DNA from: Gracilibacillus oryzae
GTDB taxonomy: Bacteria; Bacillota; Bacilli; Bacillales; Amphibacillaceae
Direction: 5' to 3'
NCBI RefSeq assembly: GCF_009498735.1
Contig: NZ_ML762438.1
Coordinates: 25,599 to 83,251, forward strand
DNA: 57,653 nt
Made by a program: the position numbers and the translations under genes. The notes under the pieces are model-generated. The model was not told the DNA's origin. It saw only the letters and a list, made by a program, of their open reading frames with translations, and did no database searches. This document shows positions 1 to 8,991 of the stretch, in pieces. The first letter of the stretch is position 1, and each line of letters begins with the position of its first letter.

Positions 1-137
1 GCAAATGAGAAGCAAGAAGGTCGAGGCGGTGCAGTGAGGAGCCTCGGAACGTATGGTTTGAATACGTGAGAAGCGGATTCAAAAACCAACAAAGAGATTC
101 GCCGGTTATCAATTGGTGACTTTTTGAACATCCTCCA
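1..137 (+). repeat. Structured interspersed repeat, copy 1 (5' end cut by window)
   Basis: Near-identical to the copy at 147-288 and recognisable again at 26965-27107 and 39866-39997. It lacks the left terminal repeat because the window starts inside it. Visible hairpins are CGAGGC with GCCTCG, CGTAT with ATACG, and GAAGCGG with a later CCG-rich arm. It ends in the right terminal repeat GGTGACTTTTTGAAC. It encodes no convincing protein. The layout resembles the bcr1 repeats of the B. cereus group; that comparison is from memory, not a search. Confidence 0.85.
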
Positions 138-146
138 CTAGTAAGA

Positions 147-288
147 GTTCAAAGAACCGGCAAATGAGAAGCAAGAAGGTCGAGGCGGTGCAGTGAGGAG
201 CCTCGGAACGTATGGTTTGAATACGTGAGAAGCGGACTCGCAAACCAACGAAGAGATTCGCCGCTTATCATTTGGTGACTTTTTGAAC
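147..288 (+). repeat. Structured interspersed repeat, copy 2
   Basis: Starts GTTCAAAGAACCGGC and ends GGTGACTTTTTGAAC, so the ends are an imperfect terminal inverted repeat. The interior is almost identical to copy 1, which lies directly upstream in the same orientation, separated by about 10 bp. The tandem arrangement suggests duplication or insertion next to an existing copy. It lies upstream of the NfeD-like gene, whose own promoter must lie in the approximately 80 bp that follow. Confidence 0.88.
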
Positions 289-368
289 ATCCTTTTTTAA
301 AATAATGAAACTATTTATGTCTTTTGAACGTATGTTAAAATATAGAGACTACCTTGAGGGGTGATCAA

Positions 369-1007
369 ATGTTTTCGATGGAAACAGAATGGATAAGTTT
401 ATTGGTTGTAGGTTTTGCCACATTATTTTTAATTGGCGAAATACTCGTTAACGCAAAAGGTATTTTCAGTTTGCTCGGTTTAGGTTTTATTACTGTATAT
501 TTCTCGAGTCTACTGGATACAGGCATGTTCTTTATTATGATTATTATTTATTTCGTCGGAATTTTACTTATTGTTATTGATGGAAAAATAATGAATGACG
601 GAACATTGGCTGTCATTGGAGCAGCACTAATGATTATTTCTGTAGGGTTTGCTTCCCCTAATTGGTTAGCTGGAGCGTATGCAGTATTAGGTGTTTTTGT
701 CGGTGGGCTTTCATCCTTGCTATTTCTTAAAGTTTTTAAAAAGCGGAAGATGTGGACGAAAATTACCTTGTTTGATCAATTAACCGAAGAAGCTGGTTAT
801 TCCAGTATTAATTCTTCTTATAAATCGTTAAAAGGGAAAAAAGGTGTAACCGTAACAGATATGAGACCAATCGGTACAATAAAGGTAGAGGACAAGGAAT
901 ACAGTGCCATTACACAAGGGAAATGGCTGGAAAGAGATACGGAAATTATTATTGAATCAGTTGATGGGACGAGAATATTAGTAAAGGAATTAGATCAGGG
1001 AGCATAG
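369..1007 (+). CDS. NfeD-like membrane protein
   Basis: A 212-residue protein. The first 140 residues form several hydrophobic membrane segments; after a basic linker (KVFKKRKMW) comes a soluble C-terminal domain of about 65 residues. That domain has the NfeD OB-fold pattern: GKKGVTVTDMRPIGTIKVED, then a YSA...GKWLERDTEI...V-G-LVKEL ending. NfeD proteins are thought to assist flotillin or stomatin membrane scaffolds, but no flotillin gene is adjacent here. I chose ATG 369 over an upstream TTG (354) because GAGGGGTGATC lies at good spacing before it. It is followed at once by a terminator, so it looks monocistronic. Confidence 0.8.
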   Translation: MFSMETEWISLLVVGFATLFLIGEILVNAKGIFSLLGLGFITVYFSSLLDTGMFFIMIIIYFVGILLIVIDGKIMNDGTLAVIGAALMIISVGFASPNWLAGAYAVLGVFVGGLSSLLFLKVFKKRKMWTKITLFDQLTEEAGYSSINSSYKSLKGKKGVTVTDMRPIGTIKVEDKEYSAITQGKWLERDTEIIIESVDGTRILVKELDQGA

Positions 1008-1034
1008 AGAAGAATTATTCTCTATGTTTTTTTT
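1003..1034 (+). terminator. Rho-independent terminator of the NfeD-like gene
   Basis: Nine-base-pair stem CATAGAGAA / TTCTCTATG with a 6-nt loop followed by eight T. It overlaps the stop codon of the gene. Confidence 0.85.
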
Positions 1035-1232
1035 GTTGTTATTTGGCAAAACTACTATATTACAGAGGTTTATGTTAAGAAATTGTAAATTTTTCTTTAA
1101 TACCTTTACAAAACGTTAATAAATAATTAATATAAAATCGTATGTGTTTACGAATTATGTCTAACATTGTCATTCGTAAATCCATTCAACCTGTACAATA
1201 CATATATGATACAAATGAAGGGATGAAAACTT

Positions 1233-2864
1233 TTGGATGTAAATGTACAAGCAATGATATTTGAATTTATAGGTGGACTCGGTATCTTTCTTCTAGGGAT
1301 CAAGTACATGGGGGAAGGACTGCAAAAATCGGCAGGAGACAGATTAAGAGATATTCTTGATAAAACAACGAGTAACCCTTTTATGGGTGTTTTAGCTGGT
1401 ATCCTCGTAACAATTCTCATCCAGTCAAGTTCTGGGACAACTGTTTTAACAGTAGGTCTCGTAAATGCTGGTTTTATGACGTTAAGACAATCCATTGGTG
1501 TTATAATGGGAGCAAACATCGGTACAACTGTCACAGCATTTATTATCGGATTTGATCTAGGTGCATATTCTTTGCCGATTATTGCTGTAGGTGCATTCTT
1601 ATTGTTCTTCTTTAAAAATAGCAGATTGACGAATATTGGACTTACTATTTTTGGATTTGGTTCTTTGTTTTATGGATTAGAGCTGATGAGCTCCGGTCTT
1701 AAGCCATTAAGAGATGTAGAGATGTTCCATGATTTAACTGTCAGTATGTCTGATAATCCTATTTTAGGTGTTGTTATTGGAACAGTTTTTACAATTCTCG
1801 TACAAAGTTCAAGTGCAACAATTGGGATACTGCAGAGTTTAATGATGGAAGGTGCCATTGAATTAAAAGCAGCATTGCCTGTTTTATTTGGGGATAATAT
1901 CGGGACTACCATTACAGCGGTACTAGCCTCCATTGGAGCAAGTGTTGCTGCAAAAAGGGCTGCTTTAACCCACGTTATTTTTAATGTAATTGGAGCAACT
2001 GTCATCATAATCTTTATCAATTTTTACACAATTTTAATTGAAAGAATTCAAACAGCATTAGAGCTGAATTCATCAATGACAATTGCATTTGCACATGGAA
2101 TTTTCAATGTACTGAATACAATTATTCAATTTCCGTTTATCGGCCTATTGGCATTGCTTGTAACGAAAATAATTCCAGGACAAGATACAATTGTCGAATA
2201 TAAGCCAAAACATCTTGATCCGATATTTATCAAACAATCGCCAGCTGTTGCTCTAGATCAGGCAAAAGCAGAGATCGTCCGCATGGGGGAATATGCAATA
2301 AATGGTTTAGAAGAAACAAGTTCATTCCTTAATACCAATAACTCGAAGCATGAAGATATGGCAATACAGTTAGAAGGTGCGATCAATAATTTAGATAGAG
2401 AAATCACTGCTTATTTAGTTGAACTGTCAGGTACAGATTTTACAGAAATGGAAAGACTGAATCATTCAACATTAATTAACTCGGTTAGAGATATAGAAAG
2501 AATCGGGGATCATTTTGAAAATATTGCGGAATTGATTAATTATAAAATATCGAATAAAGTGGACATTACTGAACAAGGTATGATTGATTTGAATGAGATG
2601 TTTGATTTAACCATTCTGACAGTAAAAGAAGCTGTGAAAGCACTGGATAAACTGGACAGAGAAGCAGCTATGTCTGTTGTACAAAAGGAAAATGAAATTG
2701 ACAATATGGAAAGAAAATACCGTAAAAAGCATATCATCCGTCTAAATGAGGGTGTTTGTACAGGTGCAGCCGGTATTGTTTTTGCAGATATTATCAGTAA
2801 TTTAGAACGTATCGGAGACCATGCAGTTAACATTGCAGATGAAGTTCTTGGTGAAAAACATTAA
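1233..2864 (+). CDS. Na+/Pi cotransporter family protein with PhoU-like C-terminal domain
   Basis: 543 residues. The N-terminal 330 residues hold two inverted Na/Pi-cotransporter repeats with the hallmark QSSSGTT (Q64) and QSSSAT (Q191) segments inside hydrophobic helices. GANIGTT and GDNIGTT follow each repeat. The last 200 residues are a helical PhoU-like domain with the paired RDIERIGDH and SNLERIGDH motifs. The family (NptA/YjbB) moves phosphate coupled to sodium, often for export or overflow; direction cannot be told here. The start is TTG 1233, preceded by GAAGGGATG; no better in-frame ATG is near. A stem-loop follows. Sodium coupling would suit a salt-tolerant host. Confidence 0.9.
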   Translation: MDVNVQAMIFEFIGGLGIFLLGIKYMGEGLQKSAGDRLRDILDKTTSNPFMGVLAGILVTILIQSSSGTTVLTVGLVNAGFMTLRQSIGVIMGANIGTTVTAFIIGFDLGAYSLPIIAVGAFLLFFFKNSRLTNIGLTIFGFGSLFYGLELMSSGLKPLRDVEMFHDLTVSMSDNPILGVVIGTVFTILVQSSSATIGILQSLMMEGAIELKAALPVLFGDNIGTTITAVLASIGASVAAKRAALTHVIFNVIGATVIIIFINFYTILIERIQTALELNSSMTIAFAHGIFNVLNTIIQFPFIGLLALLVTKIIPGQDTIVEYKPKHLDPIFIKQSPAVALDQAKAEIVRMGEYAINGLEETSSFLNTNNSKHEDMAIQLEGAINNLDREITAYLVELSGTDFTEMERLNHSTLINSVRDIERIGDHFENIAELINYKISNKVDITEQGMIDLNEMFDLTILTVKEAVKALDKLDREAAMSVVQKENEIDNMERKYRKKHIIRLNEGVCTGAAGIVFADIISNLERIGDHAVNIADEVLGEKH

Positions 2865-2874
2865 TTAGATAGCA

Positions 2875-2912
2875 GGAATGGCCAGTCGAAAAAGCTGGTC
2901 ATTCCTTGCCAT
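2875..2912 (+). terminator. Stem-loop terminator after Na/Pi cotransporter
   Basis: Eleven-base-pair stem GGAATGGCCAG / CTGGTCATTCC (with G-T pairs) at 2875-2905. The T tract is weak, so it may be a partial terminator or an RNA-stabilising stem. Confidence 0.6.
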
Positions 2913-3051
2913 TTACAAGGAGAAATGGTACTTTAGAGATGGTTTTTATCAATTTTTCATAAAAAAACAAAAAAAATATTAAAAAAGTATTGACGCTATT
3001 TATAATATATGATAAATTATTAAATGTCGCTTCGGTGATTACATAAAACAT

Positions 3052-3126
3052 TCCACAGTAGCTCAGTGGTAGAGCTATCGGCTGTTAACCGATCGGTCGT
3101 AGGTTCGAATCCTACCTGTGGAGCCA
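3052..3126 (+). tRNA. tRNA-Asn (GTT)
   Basis: Full cloverleaf with encoded CCA; acceptor arm TCCACAG / CTGTGGA, anticodon GTT in the loop CTGTTAA, T arm GGTTCGAATCC. First of six tRNA genes in the same orientation, three nucleotides before the next. Confidence 0.97.
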
Positions 3127-3129
3127 TTT

Positions 3130-3206
3130 GGCGGTGTAGCTCAGCTGGCTAGAGCGTACGGTTCATACCCGTGAGGTCGGGGGTTCGATCCCCTCCGCCG
3201 CTACCA
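3130..3206 (+). tRNA. tRNA-Met (CAT), probably elongator
   Basis: 77-nt cloverleaf with encoded CCA, acceptor GGCGGTG and anticodon loop TTCATAC. The body matches what I recall of the B. subtilis elongator methionine tRNA. It lacks the G-C run in the anticodon stem expected of an initiator. Confidence 0.9.
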
Positions 3207-3223
3207 AAAAAACATAAAATAAT

Positions 3224-3300
3224 GGCGGTCGTGGTGAAGTGGTTAACACATCGGATTGTGGTTCCGACATGCGTGGGTTCGATCCCCACCGGTCGCCCCA
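3224..3300 (+). tRNA. tRNA-His (GTG)
   Basis: Anticodon loop TTGTGGT. The gene encodes the extra 5' G (G-1) at 3224 opposite the C discriminator, which is diagnostic for histidine tRNA in bacteria. CCA is encoded. Confidence 0.96.
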
Positions 3301-3314
3301 TTATTAAGCAAGAA

Positions 3315-3391
3315 GGACCCTTAGCTCAGTTGGTTAGAGCTATCGGCTCATAACCGATCGGTCGCAGGTTCGAGTCCTGCAGGGTCCACCA
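3315..3391 (+). tRNA. tRNA with CAT anticodon, probably tRNA-Ile2 (lysidine)
   Basis: 77 nt with encoded CCA, acceptor GGACCCT / AGGGTCC and anticodon loop CTCATAA. The acceptor and D-arm resemble the AUA-reading Ile2 tRNAs, whose C34 is changed to lysidine by TilS, more than the methionine tRNA at 3130. Anticodon alone cannot decide between Ile2 and Met. Confidence 0.75.
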
Positions 3392-3402
3392 ATTAAATAT
3401 AC

Positions 3403-3495
3403 GGAGGAATACCCAAGTCTGGCTGAAGGGATCGGTCTTGAAAACCGACAGGGGTGTCAAAGCCCGCGGGGGTTCGAATCCCTCTTCCTCCTCCA
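3403..3495 (+). tRNA. tRNA-Ser (TGA)
   Basis: 93 nt with the long variable arm typical of serine tRNA, acceptor GGAGGAA / TTCCTCC, anticodon loop CTTGAAA and encoded CCA. Confidence 0.96.
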
Positions 3496-3515
3496 TTCAT
3501 TACATAATACCAGAT

Positions 3516-3591
<76 letters not shown>

Positions 3592-3596
3592 TCTTT

Positions 3597-3625
3597 AACA
3601 AGCTATGAGAAGAGCTTGTTTTTTT
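3597..3625 (+). terminator. Terminator of the tRNA operon
   Basis: Stem AACAAGCT / AGCTTGTT with an 8-nt loop and a run of T immediately after, directly downstream of tRNA-Phe. Confidence 0.9.
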
Positions 3626-3781
3626 GTGTTTAGGAGTATAAAAAATATTAGTTGCAAGGGACTTTCTCGTAATTAAAATTGTAAGTGCCAAGTATAAGAA
3701 AATTAGCACGCGCTAAAGAAGAGCGAGTGGGGAATATATCCAATCCGGAAATTTAGTGGAATATTCCTTAATTCGAATTAT

Positions 3782-3809
3782 TTGCATTTTATTCAGACTA
3801 TTTGATAAT
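3782..3809 (+). promoter_or_regulatory. Candidate sigma-A promoter of sodA
   Basis: TTGCAT and GATAAT separated by 16 bp, about 50 bp upstream of the sodA start codon. Both boxes deviate from consensus. Confidence 0.35.
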
Positions 3810-3858
3810 ATTTGATGTGTAGAGAAAACATCAATACTTATTAATAGGAGGAATAAAC

Positions 3859-4470
3859 ATGGCAAACTTTACATTACCAGATTTACCTTATGCATATGAT
3901 GCACTTGAGCCGCATATCGATAAGGAAACAATGAACATTCATCACACTAAACATCACAATACTTATGTTACAAAGCTAAATGCTGCATTAGAAGGTCATG
4001 ATGATCTAGCAAACAAATCAATTGAAGACATCTTAGCAAACCTTGATGCTGTACCGGAAAATATCCGTACTGCTGTTCGTAACAATGGTGGCGGACATGC
4101 TAACCACAGTTTATTCTGGACACTTTTATCATCAAATGGTGGTGGAGAACCAACTGGAGAATTAGCAGAAGCAATTAACAGCAAGTTTGGCAGTTTGGAT
4201 TCATTCAAAGAAGAATTTGCAAATGCTGCAGCGGGCCGCTTTGGATCTGGCTGGGCTTGGCTAGTTGTTGAAAATGGTAACTTAGCTATTACAAGCACAC
4301 CAAATCAAGATACTCCTATTTCTGAAGGAAAAACTCCAATTTTAGGTCTTGATGTATGGGAACATGCTTACTACCTAAAATATCAAAATAAACGCCCTGA
4401 TTACATTGCAGCATTCTGGAATGTAGTGGATTGGGATAAAGTAGCAAGCTTATATAATGAAGCAAAATAA
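3859..4470 (+). CDS. sodA: Superoxide dismutase (Mn)
   Basis: 203 residues, the normal length for the Fe/Mn family. It converts superoxide to oxygen and hydrogen peroxide in the cytosol. Metal ligands are visible as H28, H83, D165 and H169, the last two in the signature DVWEHAYY. The [11 protein letters not shown] segment and Q150 in the second half fit the manganese-type enzyme. The start is well supported by AGGAGGAA before ATG 3859. It is followed by a terminator and then by yqgE, as in B. subtilis, where this sodA-yqgE-pbpA order is also found. Confidence 0.97.
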   Translation: MANFTLPDLPYAYDALEPHIDKETMNIHHTKHHNTYVTKLNAALEGHDDLANKSIEDILANLDAVPENIRTAVRNNGGGHANHSLFWTLLSSNGGGEPTGELAEAINSKFGSLDSFKEEFANAAAGRFGSGWAWLVVENGNLAITSTPNQDTPISEGKTPILGLDVWEHAYYLKYQNKRPDYIAAFWNVVDWDKVASLYNEAK

Positions 4471-4477
4471 AGATTTT

Positions 4478-4512
4478 AAAAGGATATCTCTTTAAAAGGG
4501 GTATCCTTTTTC
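4478..4512 (+). terminator. Terminator of sodA
   Basis: Stem AAAGGATA / TATCCTTT followed by five T, directly after the sodA stop codon. Confidence 0.85.
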
Positions 4513-4575
4513 ATTTGCATATCTCATTTCATCTAGAGAACACTAATAGCTAGATGGAAAATGAGGTGTATGGAG

Positions 4576-5784
4576 ATGTTGTTTTTTAAGAAGTATAAAA
4601 GTGAGATACCAGTGAGTCGTGATTTGAAAATCCTTCTAGTTATTGGGGGACTGTATGCACTGGCAACATTATTATCCAATACGTTTGTTAATATATTTCT
4701 ATGGAAAAAATCAGGAGAGTATCTGGACATCGCTACATATAATCTTTCTATTTATATTGTGCAGCCCATTGCTTTCTCTCTCGCTGGAAAATTGGCGAAG
4801 AAAGTGGACAGGGCATTAATTCTAAGGGCTGGTGTCATAGTTCTCTCTTTTTTTTATATCTTAGTTTTGCTTTTTGGCGATAAAGCAACTACCTATCCTT
4901 ATCTGTTAGGCGGTCTATTGGGTTTTGGGTATGGTTTTTACTGGCTTTCCTTTAATGTGTTAACATTCGAGATTACGGAGCCGGAAACAAGAGACATTTT
5001 TAATGGAATGCTTGGTACATTTCAATCTTTTGGCGGAATGACTGGACCATTGTTTGCAGGTTATATTATCTCTAAGTTAAATAATTTCACTGGCTATACC
5101 GTAATTTTTTTAATTTCCTTTTTACTGTTTGCTGTTGCTGTTTTTTTCTCCTTTTATTTACAAAAGCGCAGAGCTGAAGGGAAATTTATGTTTCGAGAAG
5201 TATTGCTGGAGCGGAAAAGGAATAAAAACTGGAATCAGATTCTCTTAGCTCATATTGCGCAAGGTTTACGGGAAGGATTGTTTATCTTTATTGTGGCAAT
5301 TTGGGTGTACTTAGCGACTGGCAGCGAATTTGCCCTTGGTGTTTATAATCTGCTTTTTTCATTTTGTTCACTGATCTGTTATTTCCTTGCTTCAAGACTG
5401 ATTAAAAACCAGCATCGGAAAAGAATGATATTAATTAGTGGAAGTTTTTTATATATGGCAGTGCTTATCTTAGTTGTTCAGACAAATTATATGATGCTCC
5501 TTATTTATGGGGTGATTGTAGGTTTAAGCTACCCATTATTTAATGTGCCATTTGTTTCGCTGACATATGACATTATCGGTAAGTCATATAAAGCAAAAGA
5601 ATTAAGAATCGAATATATTATCGTTCGTGAGTTATATATCAATATAGGGAGGATTGCAGCTATTCTTATTTTCATTGCAGGTGTAATAATGTTTAAACCA
5701 ACATTAATTATCCTTATCTTGATTCTCAGTTTAGGCGGCGGGAATTTTATCGCAGCATTCTTAATAAGAAAAACTGTAACTTAA
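4576..5784 (+). CDS. yqgE: Major facilitator superfamily transporter (YqgE-like)
   Basis: About 402 residues with roughly 12 hydrophobic helices and a central basic loop near residues 195-220 (QKRRAEGKF...LLERKRNKNW), the MFS layout. Substrate is unknown. Position between sodA and pbpA is the same as B. subtilis yqgE, which supports orthology. ATG 4576 is preferred over 4561 because GAGGTG lies 7 nt before it. It ends about 50 bp before pbpA with no clear terminator, so some co-transcription is possible. Confidence 0.85.
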   Translation: MLFFKKYKSEIPVSRDLKILLVIGGLYALATLLSNTFVNIFLWKKSGEYLDIATYNLSIYIVQPIAFSLAGKLAKKVDRALILRAGVIVLSFFYILVLLFGDKATTYPYLLGGLLGFGYGFYWLSFNVLTFEITEPETRDIFNGMLGTFQSFGGMTGPLFAGYIISKLNNFTGYTVIFLISFLLFAVAVFFSFYLQKRRAEGKFMFREVLLERKRNKNWNQILLAHIAQGLREGLFIFIVAIWVYLATGSEFALGVYNLLFSFCSLICYFLASRLIKNQHRKRMILISGSFLYMAVLILVVQTNYMMLLIYGVIVGLSYPLFNVPFVSLTYDIIGKSYKAKELRIEYIIVRELYINIGRIAAILIFIAGVIMFKPTLIILILILSLGGGNFIAAFLIRKTVT

Positions 5785-5837
5785 AGGTCTCTTCGTGATA
5801 TAATACAATGGGATTGAATGATCGGGGAGGAGAAACA

Positions 5838-7979
5838 ATGGTAACACAAAATAAATTATTTAAAAGAAAGAAGAATAAAAAGAAAAAGCCGCAATTGCCG
5901 TTCCGATTAAATATTTTATTTGTTGCTGTATTTTTTATTTTTTCCTTGTTAATTGTTCAATTGGGAATTGTACAAATTCTTAATGGGGAAGAAGCACAAA
6001 GGGAAATTGACCAGACGGAAAATACACCATCAGAAAAACCTGTGCCAAGAGGGAAAATGTATGATCGGGATCATCAATTGATATTAGATAACGCTGCCGT
6101 AAAGTCCATCACTTATACTCCGCCGAAAAACGGGGAAACAGCAGATGTTAAACTGGATTTAGCGAGAAAATTGGCAAGTTATGTCACAATAATCAAAGAC
6201 CCTGAAGAATTAAGGGATGAAATTACTGAAAGAGATAAAAAGGAATATTTTTATCTTCTCCATGCAGAAGAAGTGGCCAAAAGACTATCTGCAAAGGAGA
6301 AAGAGTTAGAAGCAGGGGAAAGATATGCTGCAGAGCTTAAAAAGATTACGGAAGCAGACTTGAATACAATCGAGTGGACGGACGAGTTATTAAATATTAT
6401 AGCAATAAAGAAAGAATTAGACTCAGCTTACGAGCTCTCGCCACATGTGATTGTTAATGAAGGTATAACTGACAAAGAATACGCCCAGGTAGCCGAACAT
6501 CTTAATGACTTACCCGGTATTGATGCAGCGATCGATTGGGAAAGAAATAAAGTATTCGGCGAAACCCTGTCATCCTTTATCGGTAATATTACAAGTGCAG
6601 ATGAAGGAATTCCACGCGAGAATAGTGATTTCTACCTTGCTAATGGCTATACATGGAATGACCGTGTGGGAACAAGTGGACTTGAACAGGAATATGAGCA
6701 TATCCTGCGCGGCAGAAAAGAAAAAGTTCAATATACGACTGATTCTAATGGCAATGTGATAAGTTCAGAAGTAGTAGTGGAAGGACAACGTGGGAAAGAC
6801 TTGGTTTTAACAGTGGATATGGACCTTCAGCAAGCGATGGATCAAATCGTGGAAGAAGAGCTGAGAAATGCGATGGCTTCTCCAATCAATAATAATGGTT
6901 ATCTCGAAGATGCAATGGCTGTGATGATGAACCCGCAAACAGGTGAGATTCTGGGGATGTCTGCTATCAGATATGATAGAGAGAATAATGAATATCTAAA
7001 TAATTCTTACAGGGTTATTTATGATGCACATGCTCCAGGATCTTCGATAAAAGGAGCAACCGTATTAGCTGGATACCAGTCAGGTGTGCTGGATATTGGC
7101 CAACATCTTGATGAATCTACTATTAAAATTAAAGGATCTGAAGAAAAAAGTTCCTATAAAAATTTGGGCGCTGCACTAAACGATTTACAAGCATTACAAA
7201 AATCCTCCAACGTTTATATGATGCGAATTGCGATTATGATGAGTGGTGCGACTTATCGATAAAATGAACCGTTATACAATTTTGATTTTGATACATTTGA
7301 TGAAATGCGCTATTACTATAATCAATTTGGTCTTGGCGTGGAGACTGGAATTGATATGCCTTTTGAATCAATTGGAGTGATAGGTAACCCAACGAATGCA
7401 GGTAATTTACTGGACTTTTCGATTGGACAGTTTGACACATATACAACAATGCAATTAGCACAATATGTTTCTACTGTCGCGAACGAAGGTTATCGTGTGC
7501 AGCCGCATTTATTAAAGGAAATTCGCCAGCCTGGCTCGGATGAGCAGGAACTTGGCCCTGTCCTAAAGGTGGAGAATACAGAAGTAATGAACCGGGTTGA
7601 AATGGGCCAGGATTATATTGACAGAGTGCAGCAAGGTTTCAGTTTAGTATTTTCTCCTGGAGGTACAGCATCCAACAGTACGTGGAGCGGTTTTCCTTAT
7701 CCCATTGCAGGAAAAACAGGTACTGCGGAAAATCCGCAATTTAAAAATGGTGAACTTGTTGCCAACACGGAAAATTTAACATTAGTGGGTTATAGTCCGA
7801 TAGAGGATCCTGAAGTAGCCTTTGCGGTAGTGGTACCGAAGAATGGTACAGGAATCGGGCAGTATCCGATTAACCATAAAATTGGCAGACGAATCCTTGA
7901 TAAATATTATGAACTGAAAGAGAATAAGGAAGAGGACCAAGGAACAGAAAGTGAATCAGATGCAAGTCAGACAGAATAA
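5838..7979 (+). pseudogene. pbpA: Penicillin-binding protein 2 (PbpA), interrupted by an in-frame TAA
   Basis: The two open segments (to 7259, and from 7263) lie in one reading frame and together give a normal class B transpeptidase of about 713 codons. It has an N-terminal membrane anchor after a very basic start (KRKKNKKKK), a dimerisation domain, then catalytic motifs SSIK (S402), SSN (456-458) and KTGT (K626). Codon 475 is TAA at 7260-7262, between TYR and NEPLYN. A truncated product would keep the catalytic serine but lose KTGT, so it could not work. PBP2 crosslinks side-wall peptidoglycan. A C-to-T change in a CAA codon is the simplest cause; a sequencing error is possible. Start ATG 5838 has GGGGAGGAG before it. 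Confidence 0.9.
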
Positions 7980-8000
7980 TAGAGTTTTATAATCATAGAA

Positions 8001-8038
8001 AAAACCACGGGAGCTATTATTCAGCTTCCGTGGTTTTT
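8001..8038. terminator. Bidirectional terminator between pbpA and the MltG-like gene
   Basis: Fifteen-base-pair stem (8001-8015 with 8023-8037, one G-T pair), AAAACCACGG on one side and CCGTGGTTTT on the other. A-rich and T-rich flanks let it serve both converging genes. Confidence 0.9.
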
Positions 8039-8502
8039 GTAATGTGTGCCGCAATTTCTTCGACAGACATTTGATTGTTGATAAGGAATTCACCTGGCTG
8101 GATCAATCTGGTCAATTGGTTTTCTTCCAAATAGGTAATAAAATCATTGCGGTTATCTATTAAATTATATTGCTCCAATTGATCTACAATTTGCGGTAAT
8201 TTCATCCCCTGGTCAATGCGGAACATAAAGTTGACTACTTCCTTATCCGCAGTATCACTGTTTTGATCGGCTGTTTGGTCTTCTGATAAGTTAGCTATCT
8301 CTGTTTCCAATGCCGCTATTTTTTCTTCCATATCTGTATCATAGATAAAATATCCTTGCTCTTGCGCTTCCGTTAATATATCTTTTCCATCCTCAACCGT
8401 TTCATTATCTTTCTGGCGATCCTCTGCTAGATAATAGACAATCCCGATAATTAAGGATGCTGTTAATAATCCTAAAGAGAATGCTCGCACAATTTGTTTC
8501 AT
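8017..8502 (-). CDS. Small membrane-anchored MltG/YceG-like protein without catalytic domain
   Basis: 161 residues: one N-terminal membrane helix (about 7-27), a charged helical stretch (about 30-85) and a C-terminal 60-residue part that resembles the LysM-like N-terminal domain of endolytic transglycosylase MltG. It shows G-K-IVDQLEQYNLI, a middle helix with FITYLE, then IQPGEFLINNQMSVEEIAAHI. The catalytic part of MltG, with its conserved glutamate, is absent. The protein might bind cell-wall glycan or modulate an MltG enzyme; that is inference. It converges on pbpA across a shared terminator. Confidence 0.6.
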   Translation of the reverse strand: MKQIVRAFSLGLLTASLIIGIVYYLAEDRQKDNETVEDGKDILTEAQEQGYFIYDTDMEEKIAALETEIANLSEDQTADQNSDTADKEVVNFMFRIDQGMKLPQIVDQLEQYNLIDNRNDFITYLEENQLTRLIQPGEFLINNQMSVEEIAAHITKTTEAE

Positions 8503-8545
8503 TTTTATCCCTCATTTACTATCCAACTATGACGATTAGTTTTTA

Positions 8546-8568
8546 TCACAGTGCCAACCGTCTGTAAT
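8546..8568 (-). repeat. Short 3' motif, copy A
   Basis: 23-nt motif TCACAGTGCC + AACCGTCTGTAAT, 21 of 23 positions identical to 18935-18957. On the minus strand it contains ACAG...CTGT arms and lies just downstream of a minus-strand gene, as does copy B. Confidence 0.55.
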
Positions 8569-8579
8569 GCCCCCACTGA

Positions 8580-8819
8580 TCAAGGTCTCGCTTTATTCGA
8601 CTGGTTGAATGAATTGTCATCCATAAAGTTATCATCTATTAATAACTCTTCTTCTAGTATGTTTACCTTTTTCTTTAACTGATAGGTTTCCTGGAGTGTA
8701 CTGATAGAAAACTGCTCAATCTGGTTTTCTAATTGTTTAAACTTATCCTGCATAAAAAAGGAAACAATCCAAAGGATAACAGCTATTGAAATAACAGTTG
8801 CAACAGCAACATATATCAT
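8580..8819 (-). CDS. Small membrane protein with coiled-coil tail, unknown function
   Basis: 79 residues: one N-terminal membrane helix (about 2-25) followed by a heptad-like charged helix with [10 protein letters not shown] and [13 protein letters not shown] strong AGGAGGAA precedes the ATG at 8819. I do not recognise the family. The layout suggests a single-pass anchor with a cytoplasmic or surface coiled coil. It lies upstream of the MltG-like gene on the same strand, 77 bp away. Confidence 0.6.
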   Translation of the reverse strand: MIYVAVATVISIAVILWIVSFFMQDKFKQLENQIEQFSISTLQETYQLKKKVNILEEELLIDDNFMDDNSFNQSNKARP

Positions 8820-8903
8820 AGAAATTCCTCCTAAATATCTGTAATTAAAAAAATCCCATAAATATAGTTATACCACAACTGTACAATCGGTGAAAAGATG
8901 TAC

Positions 8904-8932
8904 TTGAAATTTTGAAAAGTTTTTGCTATTAT
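8904..8932 (+). promoter_or_regulatory. Sigma-A promoter of rpmG
   Basis: TTGAAA, 17-bp spacer, TATTAT, about 60 bp before the rpmG start codon and diverging from the minus-strand small gene. Confidence 0.55.
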
Positions 8933-8991
8933 ATTGTAGGTAAAGATTCGATAAGAAATTATGATGATTGTGATAGTTTGGAGGGAAAAAC

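Noticed and set aside
1148-1534. 128-residue minus-strand frame at the start of the Na/Pi transporter
   Set aside because: Antisense shadow of the conserved QSSSGTT region.
3171-3353. 60-residue frame across tRNA genes
   Set aside because: It runs through the Met, His and Ile2/Met tRNA genes; the RNA genes explain the sequence.
5838-7979. TAA reassigned as a sense codon to explain pbpA and the element gene
   Set aside because: Most genes here end at TAA at the expected family length, so reassignment is excluded; mutation or error is simpler.
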